Positions 1-6,537 of a stretch of DNA of 11,796 bases are shown here, piece by piece. Position 1 is the first letter of the stretch. Each line of letters opens with the position of its first letter. Origin of the DNA: Thermoleophilia bacterium (GTDB lineage: Bacteria; Actinomycetota; Thermoleophilia; Gaiellales; F1-60-MAGs149); the NCBI GenBank assembly GCA_016462095.1, contig JAEMTW010000004.1, positions 2,250 through 14,045 of the forward strand, given 5' to 3'. The notes under the pieces were generated by a model that was not told the DNA's origin, searched no databases, and was given only the letters and a program-made list of their open reading frames with translations. Position numbers and translations under genes: made by a program.

Positions 1-236
1 AACAACGCACGCCGCGTGATGCGCCGCGACGTAAAGCGCGGCACCTTGACGTAGGAAACCAGCCGAATCACGACAGGGTGCGGCAGCGTGGTGGACGGCG
101 AGCGGATCATGCGCTCCGGATGCGCCTCGAGCACGACGGCCTTCTGTGACAGGACGAGGCTACACGCTCGCCACACGCTCGTCACGTTGAGCGGTTCGTA
201 CGTCGCGTTCAACACGAGCACACTGCCTGTAATCAC
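1..236 (-). CDS. HNH endonuclease family protein, N-terminal part (truncated by window edge)
   Basis: Translating the minus strand from GTG at 236 gives 78 codons with no stop before the window edge. The residues SVLVLNATYEPLNV, then RSPS, then RLVSYVKVPR match the conserved N-terminal part of a widespread actinobacterial/Chloroflexi HNH endonuclease family, whose members start with V-L-N-x-x-Y-E-P-L and carry the HNH zinc-finger nuclease after a VPR-RR segment. The catalytic H-N-H residues lie beyond the edge, so activity cannot be judged. GTG at 221 is an alternative start: the sequence AGGGGTGAT (240-232) resembles a Shine-Dalgarno (SD) site at a usable distance from it, whereas it overlaps the GTG at 236. 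The gene is the third of a leftward-reading set, 58 bp after the DUF4446 gene, so co-transcription is possible. Substrate and biological role of this family are not established. Family call is fairly sure; the start is not. Confidence 0.78.
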   Translation of the reverse strand, partial: MITGSVLVLNATYEPLNVTSVWRACSLVLSQKAVVLEAHPERMIRSPSTTLPHPVVIRLVSYVKVPRFTSRRITRRAL

Positions 237-240
237 CCCT
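232..240 (-). promoter_or_regulatory. Shine-Dalgarno-like sequence bearing on the HNH gene start
   Basis: On the minus strand the bases AGGGGTGAT resemble the 16S anti-SD complement AGGAGGTGAT. The match ends about 10 nt before GTG at 221 and overlaps GTG at 236. This favours the shorter HNH start at 221 if the site is used. Confidence 0.4.
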
Positions 241-259
241 CGAGAGTAGCAACGGCATC

Positions 260-273
260 CCGGTGTTCACCGG
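260..273. repeat. Short inverted repeat, possible operator or weak hairpin
   Basis: CCGGTG (260-265) and CACCGG (268-273) are exact inverted arms separated by TT. The element sits in the 58-bp gap between the DUF4446 stop and the HNH start. The two-base loop is too small for a good RNA hairpin and there is no T-tract, so a protein-binding dyad is more plausible than a terminator. Next to it CGTTAG occurs twice (282-287 and 293-298), 11 bp apart, the second copy overlapping the DUF4446 stop codon. The role is unknown. Confidence 0.35.
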
Positions 274-294
274 AACGCGACCGTTAGGCGATCG

Positions 295-783
295 TTAGCG
301 CAACGCGTGTGTGATCGCCTGCTGCTCCTCGGGTGTCAGCGCCAACGAGCCGGCACCGCCGCGCAGGACGTCCTTGACGAACACGCTGGTGACCGAGCCA
401 GCATGTACCGCGCTGATCACGATGCCTGAACCGTTGCGATCCAGCAACGCCAGCGACGTCGAGCGGCGCCCCTCTTCGTCGTCGTTAGCGTCGAAGCGTA
501 CGATCGACCGCCGTCGCAGCAAGACGTCAAGCGTACCGAGCGCCGAGACCACCTCGTCCCGCAGGTGTACGCCATCCGTTTCGAGGCGCTCCATCCGCGC
601 CTGCATGCCAACTGCGAACTCGACCAGATCGACCGGTTCTCCGTCCAAGAGGGCCTGCTCGGCACGACGCAATCGCCCAGCCCAGCGGGCCGTCCGTGCC
701 GCAATCACGAGCGCCACGATAGCGAGCGCGACACCAACAGCCCCAACGATCAACGCCACCGTGCCCTGCAGTTCGGCGGTCAC
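295..783 (-). CDS. DUF4446 family membrane-anchored protein
   Basis: 162 aa, GTG start. Residues about 8-30 form one hydrophobic membrane helix at the N-terminus; residues about 36-85 are charged and likely helical or coiled. The C-terminal part (about 93-162) shows the DUF4446 pattern: I-V-R-F-D-A-x-D-D, then SLALLDRNGSGIV, then a final LTPEEQQAI helix. The biochemical role of DUF4446 is unknown; in Firmicutes its genes often lie near parB/noc or similar chromosome-segregation genes, which are not visible here. The start is supported by AGGGA about 7 nt upstream. The gene follows the CARDB-like gene by only 14 bp, so the two are almost certainly one transcript. The protein probably faces the cytoplasm behind its N-terminal anchor, but topology is inferred. 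Family assignment rests on motif recall, not on a search. Confidence 0.8.
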   Translation of the reverse strand: MTAELQGTVALIVGAVGVALAIVALVIAARTARWAGRLRRAEQALLDGEPVDLVEFAVGMQARMERLETDGVHLRDEVVSALGTLDVLLRRRSIVRFDANDDEEGRRSTSLALLDRNGSGIVISAVHAGSVTSVFVKDVLRGGAGSLALTPEEQQAITHALR

Positions 784-797
784 CGCAATCCCTGCAC

Positions 798-2045
798 TCA
801 GGCGGGCGTGAGGCGGAACTGGATCTCGTAGACGCCGATGTTGTTATCGATGTTCTGCTCGCCCGGTACCTTCTCGACCGTCACCTTGGCGGTGACGATG
901 CTATCGAAGACGATGTCGGAGAGACCAAACGGAATCTCGACCGTGCCCTGCGCGCCTGGGTCGAGCGTGGTGATCTCGCCGGTCGGCAACGCGCGGTCAT
1001 CCATGCCCTTGGCGCGCAGCACGATGTTGATTTTGACGGAGACCTCAGTCGCATCGCCCGAGTTCTGCACTGTGATCGCCAGCGACATGTTGTTGGCACT
1101 GTCGACTTCGTTGACCGAGGCGGGGTCGAGCTGCACGGTGCCTGGATTGAAGGAGGTGCTGATCAGCGTCGTCCCGTGCAGTGCGCCAGCGGCCGCGCCA
1201 GCCGAAGCCTCCGTCGACGTGACAACCGAACCGTCGTCCGCCGTGCTCGTTACGACCGTACCCCCACCATTGACGGGGGTGCCACCAAGCAGCGCGTTGA
1301 GGATTGACTGCATACGCTGCGGCGCTGCGAACTCGATCAGTTTCGGATCAACGAATTGCGAATCGTCAACCGTCGCATTGATCGACTTCTGCGCGAGCAC
1401 TTGCTTGCTTGGCTCTTGATACGAGTCGGTGTAGACCACGTCTGACGCGATCAGGCGCTGGAACGTCGCGGCGACAGCGGCAGACTGCTCGAGTGGAACC
1501 TGCCCCGTTGTACCTGCGGCCGTGAAGGCCTCGGTCAATGCGCGCTGGAGACCTTGCAGGCCACTGACGCGGTACTGCATCGTCTGCACGAGGAACGGCG
1601 TGTACGGCGAGAGCCCGTCGGGAGCGCTGAGCGCTGCTGCGTTGGTCGCGATCTGCTGCTGCGCCTGGATCTCGCGATTGAGCGACTTGTTGAGACCATC
1701 GGGCGTCTGCCCCGCAGTCAAGATTGCGGCCGAGAACTCCGAGCCGACGGTGCCGGACGCCTTCGCGACCTCGTTCGACTGCGCGACGAAGCCCTGATAC
1801 GCGGTCACCTCACGGTCGCGCTGACAGCGCTGCACAAGGAAGTACCCGGCAACAACAACAATCAGGATGCCAATCGCGAGAACGAGCAGCCGCTGGGGGC
1901 CTTTGCCACGCGCGGCGCCCGGCAAGGAAGGCCGCTTGCGCCCAGATCGCTCCGGCGGGGCCTCGTCGTACTCGTCGTCAAAAAAGGAAAGGAACGCAGA
2001 CATAAATGGCGAAACGGGAGCAGTGTTGTCCCGGTCTTTCGCCAC
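798..2045 (-). CDS. Single-pass membrane protein with CARDB-like extracellular domain, function unknown
   Basis: About 415 aa from GTG at 2045. The first ~50 residues are charged and presumably cytoplasmic (an acidic FFDDEYDEAPP patch, then a basic SGRKRP/RGK patch). One strong membrane helix spans about residues 52-73. About 74-250 is a soluble, mainly helical region rich in Ala, Gln and Ser. About 255-291 is a Gly/Thr/Ser/Ala linker. About 293-415 is a beta-type domain with SLAITVQNSGDATEVSV, a TTLDPGAQGTVEI turn and NIDNNIGVYEIQF near the end, resembling CARDB/Ig-like adhesion folds. The basic residues before the helix predict an extracellular C-terminus. A GGGAGGAG ribosome site 11 nt upstream favours GTG 2045; ATG at 2003, giving MSAFLSFF, is the main alternative and lacks a clear SD. 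The gene is divergent from the polytopic kinase. I do not recognise a characterised homologue; a wall-facing sensor, scaffold or kinase partner is only a guess. Confidence 0.72.
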   Translation of the reverse strand: MAKDRDNTAPVSPFMSAFLSFFDDEYDEAPPERSGRKRPSLPGAARGKGPQRLLVLAIGILIVVVAGYFLVQRCQRDREVTAYQGFVAQSNEVAKASGTVGSEFSAAILTAGQTPDGLNKSLNREIQAQQQIATNAAALSAPDGLSPYTPFLVQTMQYRVSGLQGLQRALTEAFTAAGTTGQVPLEQSAAVAATFQRLIASDVVYTDSYQEPSKQVLAQKSINATVDDSQFVDPKLIEFAAPQRMQSILNALLGGTPVNGGGTVVTSTADDGSVVTSTEASAGAAAGALHGTTLISTSFNPGTVQLDPASVNEVDSANNMSLAITVQNSGDATEVSVKINIVLRAKGMDDRALPTGEITTLDPGAQGTVEIPFGLSDIVFDSIVTAKVTVEKVPGEQNIDNNIGVYEIQFRLTPA

Positions 2046-2084
2046 ATTACCACTCGCTCCTCCCAATTACCTGCGGCAGGCGCC
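2046..2084. promoter_or_regulatory. Divergent intergenic region between the left unit and the cell-wall operon
   Basis: Only 39 bp lie between the GTG at 2045 (minus) and the GTG at 2085 (plus); it would be 81 bp if the left gene starts at ATG 2003. No -10/-35 pair convincing enough to call was seen for either direction. Both promoters must be located here, within the left gene's 5' end, or inside the kinase gene. The left gene's SD and a weak GGCAGG before the kinase start fall in this stretch. Confidence 0.5.
2057..2064 (-). promoter_or_regulatory. Strong Shine-Dalgarno site deciding the start of the CARDB-like gene
   Basis: The minus strand reads GGGAGGAG here, 11 nt before an in-frame GTG at 2045. 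An in-frame TTG at 2066 overlaps the site and is unlikely. ATG at 2003 has no comparable site upstream. Confidence 0.55.
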
Positions 2085-3929
2085 GTGACCGTTCGCCCCC
2101 TCCGCAGTGCACCGCACGGTGTACCGCCACTTTTTCCTGAGGGAATCGTCGCTGATCGGTACCGAATTATCGAAACAATCGGGGTTGGTGGGAGTGCCAC
2201 CGTCTTCGAGGCGGAGGATCTTCTGACCGGCGAACTGGTTGCCCTCAAGGCAATCCCAGCCGAGGAGAAGTTCCGTCGCCGCGCGCGTCGCGAGATGCGA
2301 GCAGTCAGTTCGCTCGATCACGGCGCGATCGTGCGCATGCTCAGCAATAGCGAAGATGAGAACTACATCTTCGTGTCGTTTGAACTCGTCCGGGGTAACG
2401 ACCTTTCGGTCGTGCTGCGCGAGCGAAGGCTCGAGGAGTCGGAGATTCTGCGCGCGGTCGCGGCGGTCTGTGATGCCCTCGAGCACGCGCATGCCCGCGG
2501 CGTCATCCATCGCGACGTCAAGCCGGGCAACATCCTGCTGCGCGAGGACGGCATTCTCAAGCTGACCGACTTCGGCATTGCCCAGATGGACCATCCCGAT
2601 GCTACGGTCGATGAGAGCCTCCTTGGCACGCTCTCGTACATGGCTCCCGAGCAGGTTCGTGGTGAGATGCTGACGGGCTCAGTTGACGTTTGGGCGGCCG
2701 CACTCGTTGCCTACGAGGCATTGACGCGCAAGAACCCGTACCGCTCGAAGAACCCCGTCGAGTTGGCGGAGAAGCACCGCAAGCTGCAGCTTTCGCTGCG
2801 TGCAGAGCGGCCAGATCTGCCAGAGGCCGCGACCAAGATGATCGACCGCGCTCTCGACCTCGACAACCAGCGTCGTCCCTTGCCGAGCCAGTTACGTGAT
2901 GCGCTGCTGCGTGGTGCAGTGGCGATGGAGCGTGGTGGCGCCGAGCTTGATCCGTCGATTGAGTTGCCGCCGATGGAGCCCCGAGTTCGGCTGCGTAAGC
3001 GGTGGTTGCGTGCCGTGCCAGATCTGCTTGACGTGCACCGCGAGCGCGACGAGCACGATCAACCGAGCGGCCCGTCACACGTGGAGGTGCGCTTCGCGGC
3101 GGCGCTGACCCGACTGCAACCGCACTGGCCCGTTGCCCTGACTGGTTGCGCCAGCGTCGCGTTACTTGGTGCCCTGCCGTTCTATCCAACGGGCTGGCCC
3201 TTTGCGATCGCGCTGTTGGCAACCATCGTCTCGCTGCGGCTACCACTGCTTGCGGGTGGACTCGTCTTGGCAGCGGCCCTGCCGCTGCTTGGCAACCTTG
3301 CCTTCGGTCTGGTTCCGGGGGCCGCGCTGCTTGCTCTCGCCTGGGTGATCTTGATGGCGCGTGATGGCGGGCGGGTTTTGCTCCCCGCGCTGGCACCGCT
3401 CTGCGCCCTCTGCTTTGCGTGGTCGCTCTATCCACTGCTCGCCGGCTCGTCGCCGCGCGCCTACATTCGTGGCGCCCTCGGTGCCGCTGGCGCCTTGGCG
3501 ATGACTCTGACGCTCGGCTTGGCCGGCTATGGCTCGCCGTTTAGCCCAACGCCACAATTGACGACGCTTGGTACCGAGCTGGCCGGCGCTGACGATGCGA
3601 TCGCCACTGCCGGCGCGGTCGCCGCCGCGATTGGCTTCGGTCCCATGCTGTTGGCGGTCGTCTGGGCTGCTCTCGCCGTGACGGCTCCACTCGTGCTGGC
3701 AGCGAGCGGGCGGGCGCTGGTGATTGCGACGGGTTTGTGGCTCAGCCTGGGCATGTTGGCCACGCTGGCGATCCCCGTGGTGATCACGGGCGCGCTGTTT
3801 GCACCAATTCCGATCGTGATGGGCGCTGGGGCTGCGGGTATAGTGATTTTTGTCCGCTCCCGCAGCCTTGACACCGACCCCGAGGCGGCCGTGGACAGCA
3901 AGTCAACTGGCAATCAGAGGATGTTCTAA
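2085..3929 (+). CDS. Ser/Thr protein kinase with C-terminal polytopic membrane domain
   Basis: 614 aa from GTG 2085. Residues about 24-280 form a complete Hanks-type kinase domain: glycine loop GVGGSATV (33-40), ATP-binding K55, helix-C E70, catalytic HRD (142-144) with K146 and N149, DFG (162-164) and APE (187-189). Every catalytic residue is present, so activity is expected. A charged linker (about 290-345) leads to a hydrophobic region (about 346-590) with about 8 membrane segments and short loops, ending in a short cytoplasmic-looking tail. No PASTA or other known sensor domain is visible. The kinase substrate is unknown; by position it resembles the second kinase (PknA) of the actinobacterial locus, but PknA has a single membrane helix and lies next to pknB. 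The frame stays open far upstream on the opposite strand of the CARDB-like gene, but that extension has no kinase homology. The stop overlaps the next start as TAATG, indicating coupled translation. Confidence 0.88.
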   Translation: MTVRPLRSAPHGVPPLFPEGIVADRYRIIETIGVGGSATVFEAEDLLTGELVALKAIPAEEKFRRRARREMRAVSSLDHGAIVRMLSNSEDENYIFVSFELVRGNDLSVVLRERRLEESEILRAVAAVCDALEHAHARGVIHRDVKPGNILLREDGILKLTDFGIAQMDHPDATVDESLLGTLSYMAPEQVRGEMLTGSVDVWAAALVAYEALTRKNPYRSKNPVELAEKHRKLQLSLRAERPDLPEAATKMIDRALDLDNQRRPLPSQLRDALLRGAVAMERGGAELDPSIELPPMEPRVRLRKRWLRAVPDLLDVHRERDEHDQPSGPSHVEVRFAAALTRLQPHWPVALTGCASVALLGALPFYPTGWPFAIALLATIVSLRLPLLAGGLVLAAALPLLGNLAFGLVPGAALLALAWVILMARDGGRVLLPALAPLCALCFAWSLYPLLAGSSPRAYIRGALGAAGALAMTLTLGLAGYGSPFSPTPQLTTLGTELAGADDAIATAGAVAAAIGFGPMLLAVVWAALAVTAPLVLAASGRALVIATGLWLSLGMLATLAIPVVITGALFAPIPIVMGAGAAGIVIFVRSRSLDTDPEAAVDSKSTGNQRMF

Positions 3930-4903
3930 TGGGTTTTCTGCGACGCATCGAGAGTCGACTGGAGGGGGTCTTCGAAGGCGGCATTGGCCGGACGTTCCGC
4001 TCCCACGTCCAGCCCGTCGAGTTGGCCCGCAAGCTGACCAAGGAGATGGATGACAACAAGGTCATCTCCGTCCAGCAGGTCTACGTTCCGAATGCGTACA
4101 CCGTCTTCTTGGCGCCCGATGATCGCGAGCAGTTCCTCGCCTATGAGGCGCGGCTGCGCACCGAATTGGCTGGCTATTTGACGGAGCATGCGCGGCGCGA
4201 GGGCTACTCCCTCCCTGGCCGTGCCCGCGTGATGATCGAGACCGCCGACGAGTTGGAGGTCGGTACGTTCGGAATCGCAGCGGAGATGGAGGAGACGCCA
4301 CCACCCGTGGTGATGGATAGTCCTCCAGCCGCCGAATCCCTGCCTGCCGAGTTTGGTGGGGGCGCCGTTCCGCCCGCCGAGACCGCGCCGCCTGTTGTTC
4401 CCGTGGTGCCAATCCCGCCCGTCGCTCCAATCATCGACCCGTTTGCTGTTGATGCCGCGGATGAGTTTGCTCCTGCCGCGCCGGCTCCACCAGCCGCACT
4501 GGTCCCACCGGTTGTGCCAGCAGCGCCCGTGATTGCGGCTGCTGCGGTGGCCGCCACGACACCTGCACCTGACCCCGTACCTGCTGCACCCGTCGCGCCA
4601 CCCGCCGCGCCGCCTGCCGCCGCCAGCTGGACGTTGATCTGGCCGGGTGGCGCGGTGCCGATCGGTGACAAGGCGCTCGTGGTCGGCCGTAGCAAGGACT
4701 GTGATGTCCCCCTAGCCGATGGCAATGTGTCACGACGCCACGCCGAGCTCGGCCGCAGCGAGGAAGGCTTCGTCCTGCGTGATCTCGATTCGACCAACGG
4801 CACGATGGTCAATGGGCGCCGTGTTCGCAGCGCCACGATTGGCGCCGGAGACGAGATCACGATCGGGATGAGCACGCTGCGAATCGAGCAGCGGCACGGC
4901 TGA
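3929..4903 (+). CDS. fhaA: FhaA-like protein: DUF3662 domain plus FHA domain
   Basis: 324 aa. Residues 1-120 are the FhaA N-terminal domain (DUF3662), recognised by its opening MGFLRRIESRLEG, the HVQPVELARKL segment and the YVPNAYTVFL strand. About 121-233 is a long Pro/Ala/Val-rich flexible linker. About 236-322 is an FHA domain with GRS (253-255), SRRH (268-271) and STNGT (288-292) followed by NG (295-296), the residues that bind phosphothreonine. No signal peptide or membrane helix is seen, so it is cytoplasmic. In mycobacteria FhaA binds phosphorylated MviN/MurJ and links kinase signalling to peptidoglycan precursor export; a similar role is inferred here. The start overlaps the kinase stop by one base, and the next gene begins 3 nt after this stop. 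The poorly conserved linker is normal for the family. Confidence 0.93.
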   Translation: MGFLRRIESRLEGVFEGGIGRTFRSHVQPVELARKLTKEMDDNKVISVQQVYVPNAYTVFLAPDDREQFLAYEARLRTELAGYLTEHARREGYSLPGRARVMIETADELEVGTFGIAAEMEETPPPVVMDSPPAAESLPAEFGGGAVPPAETAPPVVPVVPIPPVAPIIDPFAVDAADEFAPAAPAPPAALVPPVVPAAPVIAAAAVAATTPAPDPVPAAPVAPPAAPPAAASWTLIWPGGAVPIGDKALVVGRSKDCDVPLADGNVSRRHAELGRSEEGFVLRDLDSTNGTMVNGRRVRSATIGAGDEITIGMSTLRIEQRHG

Positions 4904-4906
4904 GCG

Positions 4907-5398
4907 ATGGTTGATCAGGCACTCCTCTTGCTCCGTGTTGGAGTGCTGGTCTTGCTCTATCTGTTCGTCTGGCGGATCGCGCGGACGGCTATTCGCGATG
5001 TCCGCGGCTCGTCCGAGAGCATGATTCTGAGCCCGGGCCACGGCTTTGACCCGCAGCCAGCCCCCGTCGCGCCCTCCAAGCCGGCAACGCCTGGTCGCCT
5101 CGTCGTGGTTGCGAGCGACATCCTGCCGATTGGTGCTGCCGTCGTGCTGGACCAGCCCGAGGTGCTGCTCGGCCGCGACCCGCATGCGGCTGCCGTACTG
5201 GATGGCGACGGTTTCGTCTCCGGCCGCCACGCGATGGTGCGCCTTCGTGGCGGTTCTCCGACGGTCAGCGACCTCGGCTCGACGAATGGGACCTACGTCA
5301 ACGGCGACCGGATTGCCGCAGAAACCCCGCTCTTCGAGGGCGATGAGGTTGCCGTCGGCTCGACGCGGATGATCTACGAGCCGGGAACGACGCAATGA
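4907..5398 (+). CDS. fhaB: FhaB-like membrane-anchored FHA protein
   Basis: 163 aa. Residues about 5-24 are one hydrophobic helix at the extreme N-terminus; about 25-85 is a basic then Pro-rich connector; about 86-157 is an FHA domain with LLGR (87-90), SGRH (105-108), STNGT (125-129) and NG (132-133). Its size and layout match actinobacterial FhaB (FipA), a small phosphothreonine reader that binds kinase targets of the division and elongation machinery. The helix orients the FHA domain to the cytoplasm near the PASTA kinase and RodA/PbpA. The start lies 3 nt after the fhaA stop; its last codons overlap the phosphatase start (ATGA). Ligands here are inferred from the family. Confidence 0.92.
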   Translation: MVDQALLLLRVGVLVLLYLFVWRIARTAIRDVRGSSESMILSPGHGFDPQPAPVAPSKPATPGRLVVVASDILPIGAAVVLDQPEVLLGRDPHAAAVLDGDGFVSGRHAMVRLRGGSPTVSDLGSTNGTYVNGDRIAAETPLFEGDEVAVGSTRMIYEPGTTQ

Positions 5399-6537
5399 TG
5401 CTCGTCGTCCGCGAGACGGGAGCCTGCAGCGACGTTGGGCAGGTTCGTCAGTCGAATGAGGATGCGCTCGTCCTCTCGGACCCGGTCTTTGCTGTCGCCG
5501 ACGGGATGGGTGGCGCTCGTGCGGGCGAGGTCGCCAGCGCGATGGCGGTCGCCGCCCTCCATGGGCTGCAAGGCGGCGAACAGCCTCTGGCCCATGCCAT
5601 TGAGGACGTCAACCTGCGGATTCACATCGCCGCCAAGAACGACCCCTCGCTGCTCGGCATGGGTACCACGATCACCGCGGCCATGCTCGATGGCGATGCC
5701 TTGGTGCTTGGGCACGTCGGCGACTCGCGGGCGTACCTGTTTCGGTCCGGACGCCTGCAGCAGCTGACCGACGACCATTCGCTCGTAGGCGAGCTCGTAC
5801 GCCGTGGCACGTTGACGCCGGCCGAGGCCGAGCGGCACCCACAGCGCTCGGTGATTACCCGCGCCTTGGGGGCCGAGCCCCGCGTCGATATCGACGTGTT
5901 GCGCATTGCCATTGAGGCCGACGACCTGATCTTGCTCTGCAGCGACGGCTTGACGGGGATGGTCTCCGACTCCGAGATCACCCGCATCTTGCGTGGCGGC
6001 GGCTCGCTTGAGCAGCTCGCCCAACACCTCGTCACTGCGGCCAACGGCGCGGGGGGCGAAGACAACGTCACTGCCGTGCTCTTACGCATGGGTACCCGCG
6101 GCGTGGAGGACACCGAACCCGAGCGTCCCCCGATCGTGATTCTGCCCCCGACTGCACTCGCTCGTGGTCCGCTCCCCGCGCCCACCACCCCGGAGCGCAG
6201 CCGCCGCGGGGTGAGCCTCCTGGCGGTTGGCATCGTCGCGGCCGTGGGCGTTGTACTCGCCGTGGCCATTGCGGTTGGGCTGCAGTGGGCCCACTTTGTG
6301 GGTGCCACCCCTGCGGGTCGCGTCGCGATTTACCAGGGGCTGCCATTCGAGGTGACGAGCGACGTCACCCTCTACCGCGCAATCACGATCACCGACGTCC
6401 CGACGGCCGTGCTGTCTGCGGACCAACGTGCAACCTTGCTCGACCAGCGCATCGGTTCGCTGGGGAGCGCTGAGGACCGCGTGGCGACGCTGACCTCCGC
6501 CTCGCCCTGGCTGCGGCTGCCGCCGAGCGCACCGTGA
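5395..6537 (+). CDS. pstP: PP2C-type Ser/Thr phosphatase, PstP-like, membrane anchored
   Basis: 380 aa. Residues about 5-233 are a PP2C/PPM phosphatase domain with the metal-binding set in place: NED (21-23), DGMGG (36-40), GDSR (109-112), SDGLTG (183-188) and GEDN (221-224). A Pro-rich connector (about 240-270) leads to one membrane helix (about 274-297). The last ~80 residues are extracellular and contain YQGLPFEV and a helical end, resembling the outer domain of mycobacterial PstP. It dephosphorylates the Ser/Thr kinases and their substrates using Mn2+/Mg2+. Start is ATG 5395 in an ATGA overlap with fhaB, with an ATG at 5398 as a near-identical alternative. It is the only phosphatase in the window and presumably opposes both kinases. 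Confidence 0.94.
   Translation: MMLVVRETGACSDVGQVRQSNEDALVLSDPVFAVADGMGGARAGEVASAMAVAALHGLQGGEQPLAHAIEDVNLRIHIAAKNDPSLLGMGTTITAAMLDGDALVLGHVGDSRAYLFRSGRLQQLTDDHSLVGELVRRGTLTPAEAERHPQRSVITRALGAEPRVDIDVLRIAIEADDLILLCSDGLTGMVSDSEITRILRGGGSLEQLAQHLVTAANGAGGEDNVTAVLLRMGTRGVEDTEPERPPIVILPPTALARGPLPAPTTPERSRRGVSLLAVGIVAAVGVVLAVAIAVGLQWAHFVGATPAGRVAIYQGLPFEVTSDVTLYRAITITDVPTAVLSADQRATLLDQRIGSLGSAEDRVATLTSASPWLRLPPSAP

Noticed and set aside
311..811. Plus-strand open frame of 166 codons opposite the DUF4446 gene
   Set aside because: Low-complexity Arg/Ser/Ala/Thr composition typical of antisense frames in GC-rich genes; the minus strand has a recognisable family.
2024..2054. TTGTCC followed by CATTAC as a sigma-70-type promoter for the kinase operon
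   Set aside because: Spacing is too short (about 13 bp) and both boxes are poor; not callable.
1554..2084. N-terminal extension of the kinase reading frame by 177 codons
   Set aside because: It is antisense to the CARDB-like gene, Arg-rich with no kinase or membrane features, and the kinase fold begins shortly after GTG 2085.
2602..3435. Minus-strand open frame of 277 codons opposite the kinase gene
   Set aside because: Arg/Ala/His/Pro-rich shadow of a well-supported kinase and membrane domain.
4204..4875. Minus-strand Ala/Gly/Thr-rich frame opposite fhaA
   Set aside because: It mirrors the Pro/Ala linker codons of fhaA; composition is an artefact of the repeat-like linker.
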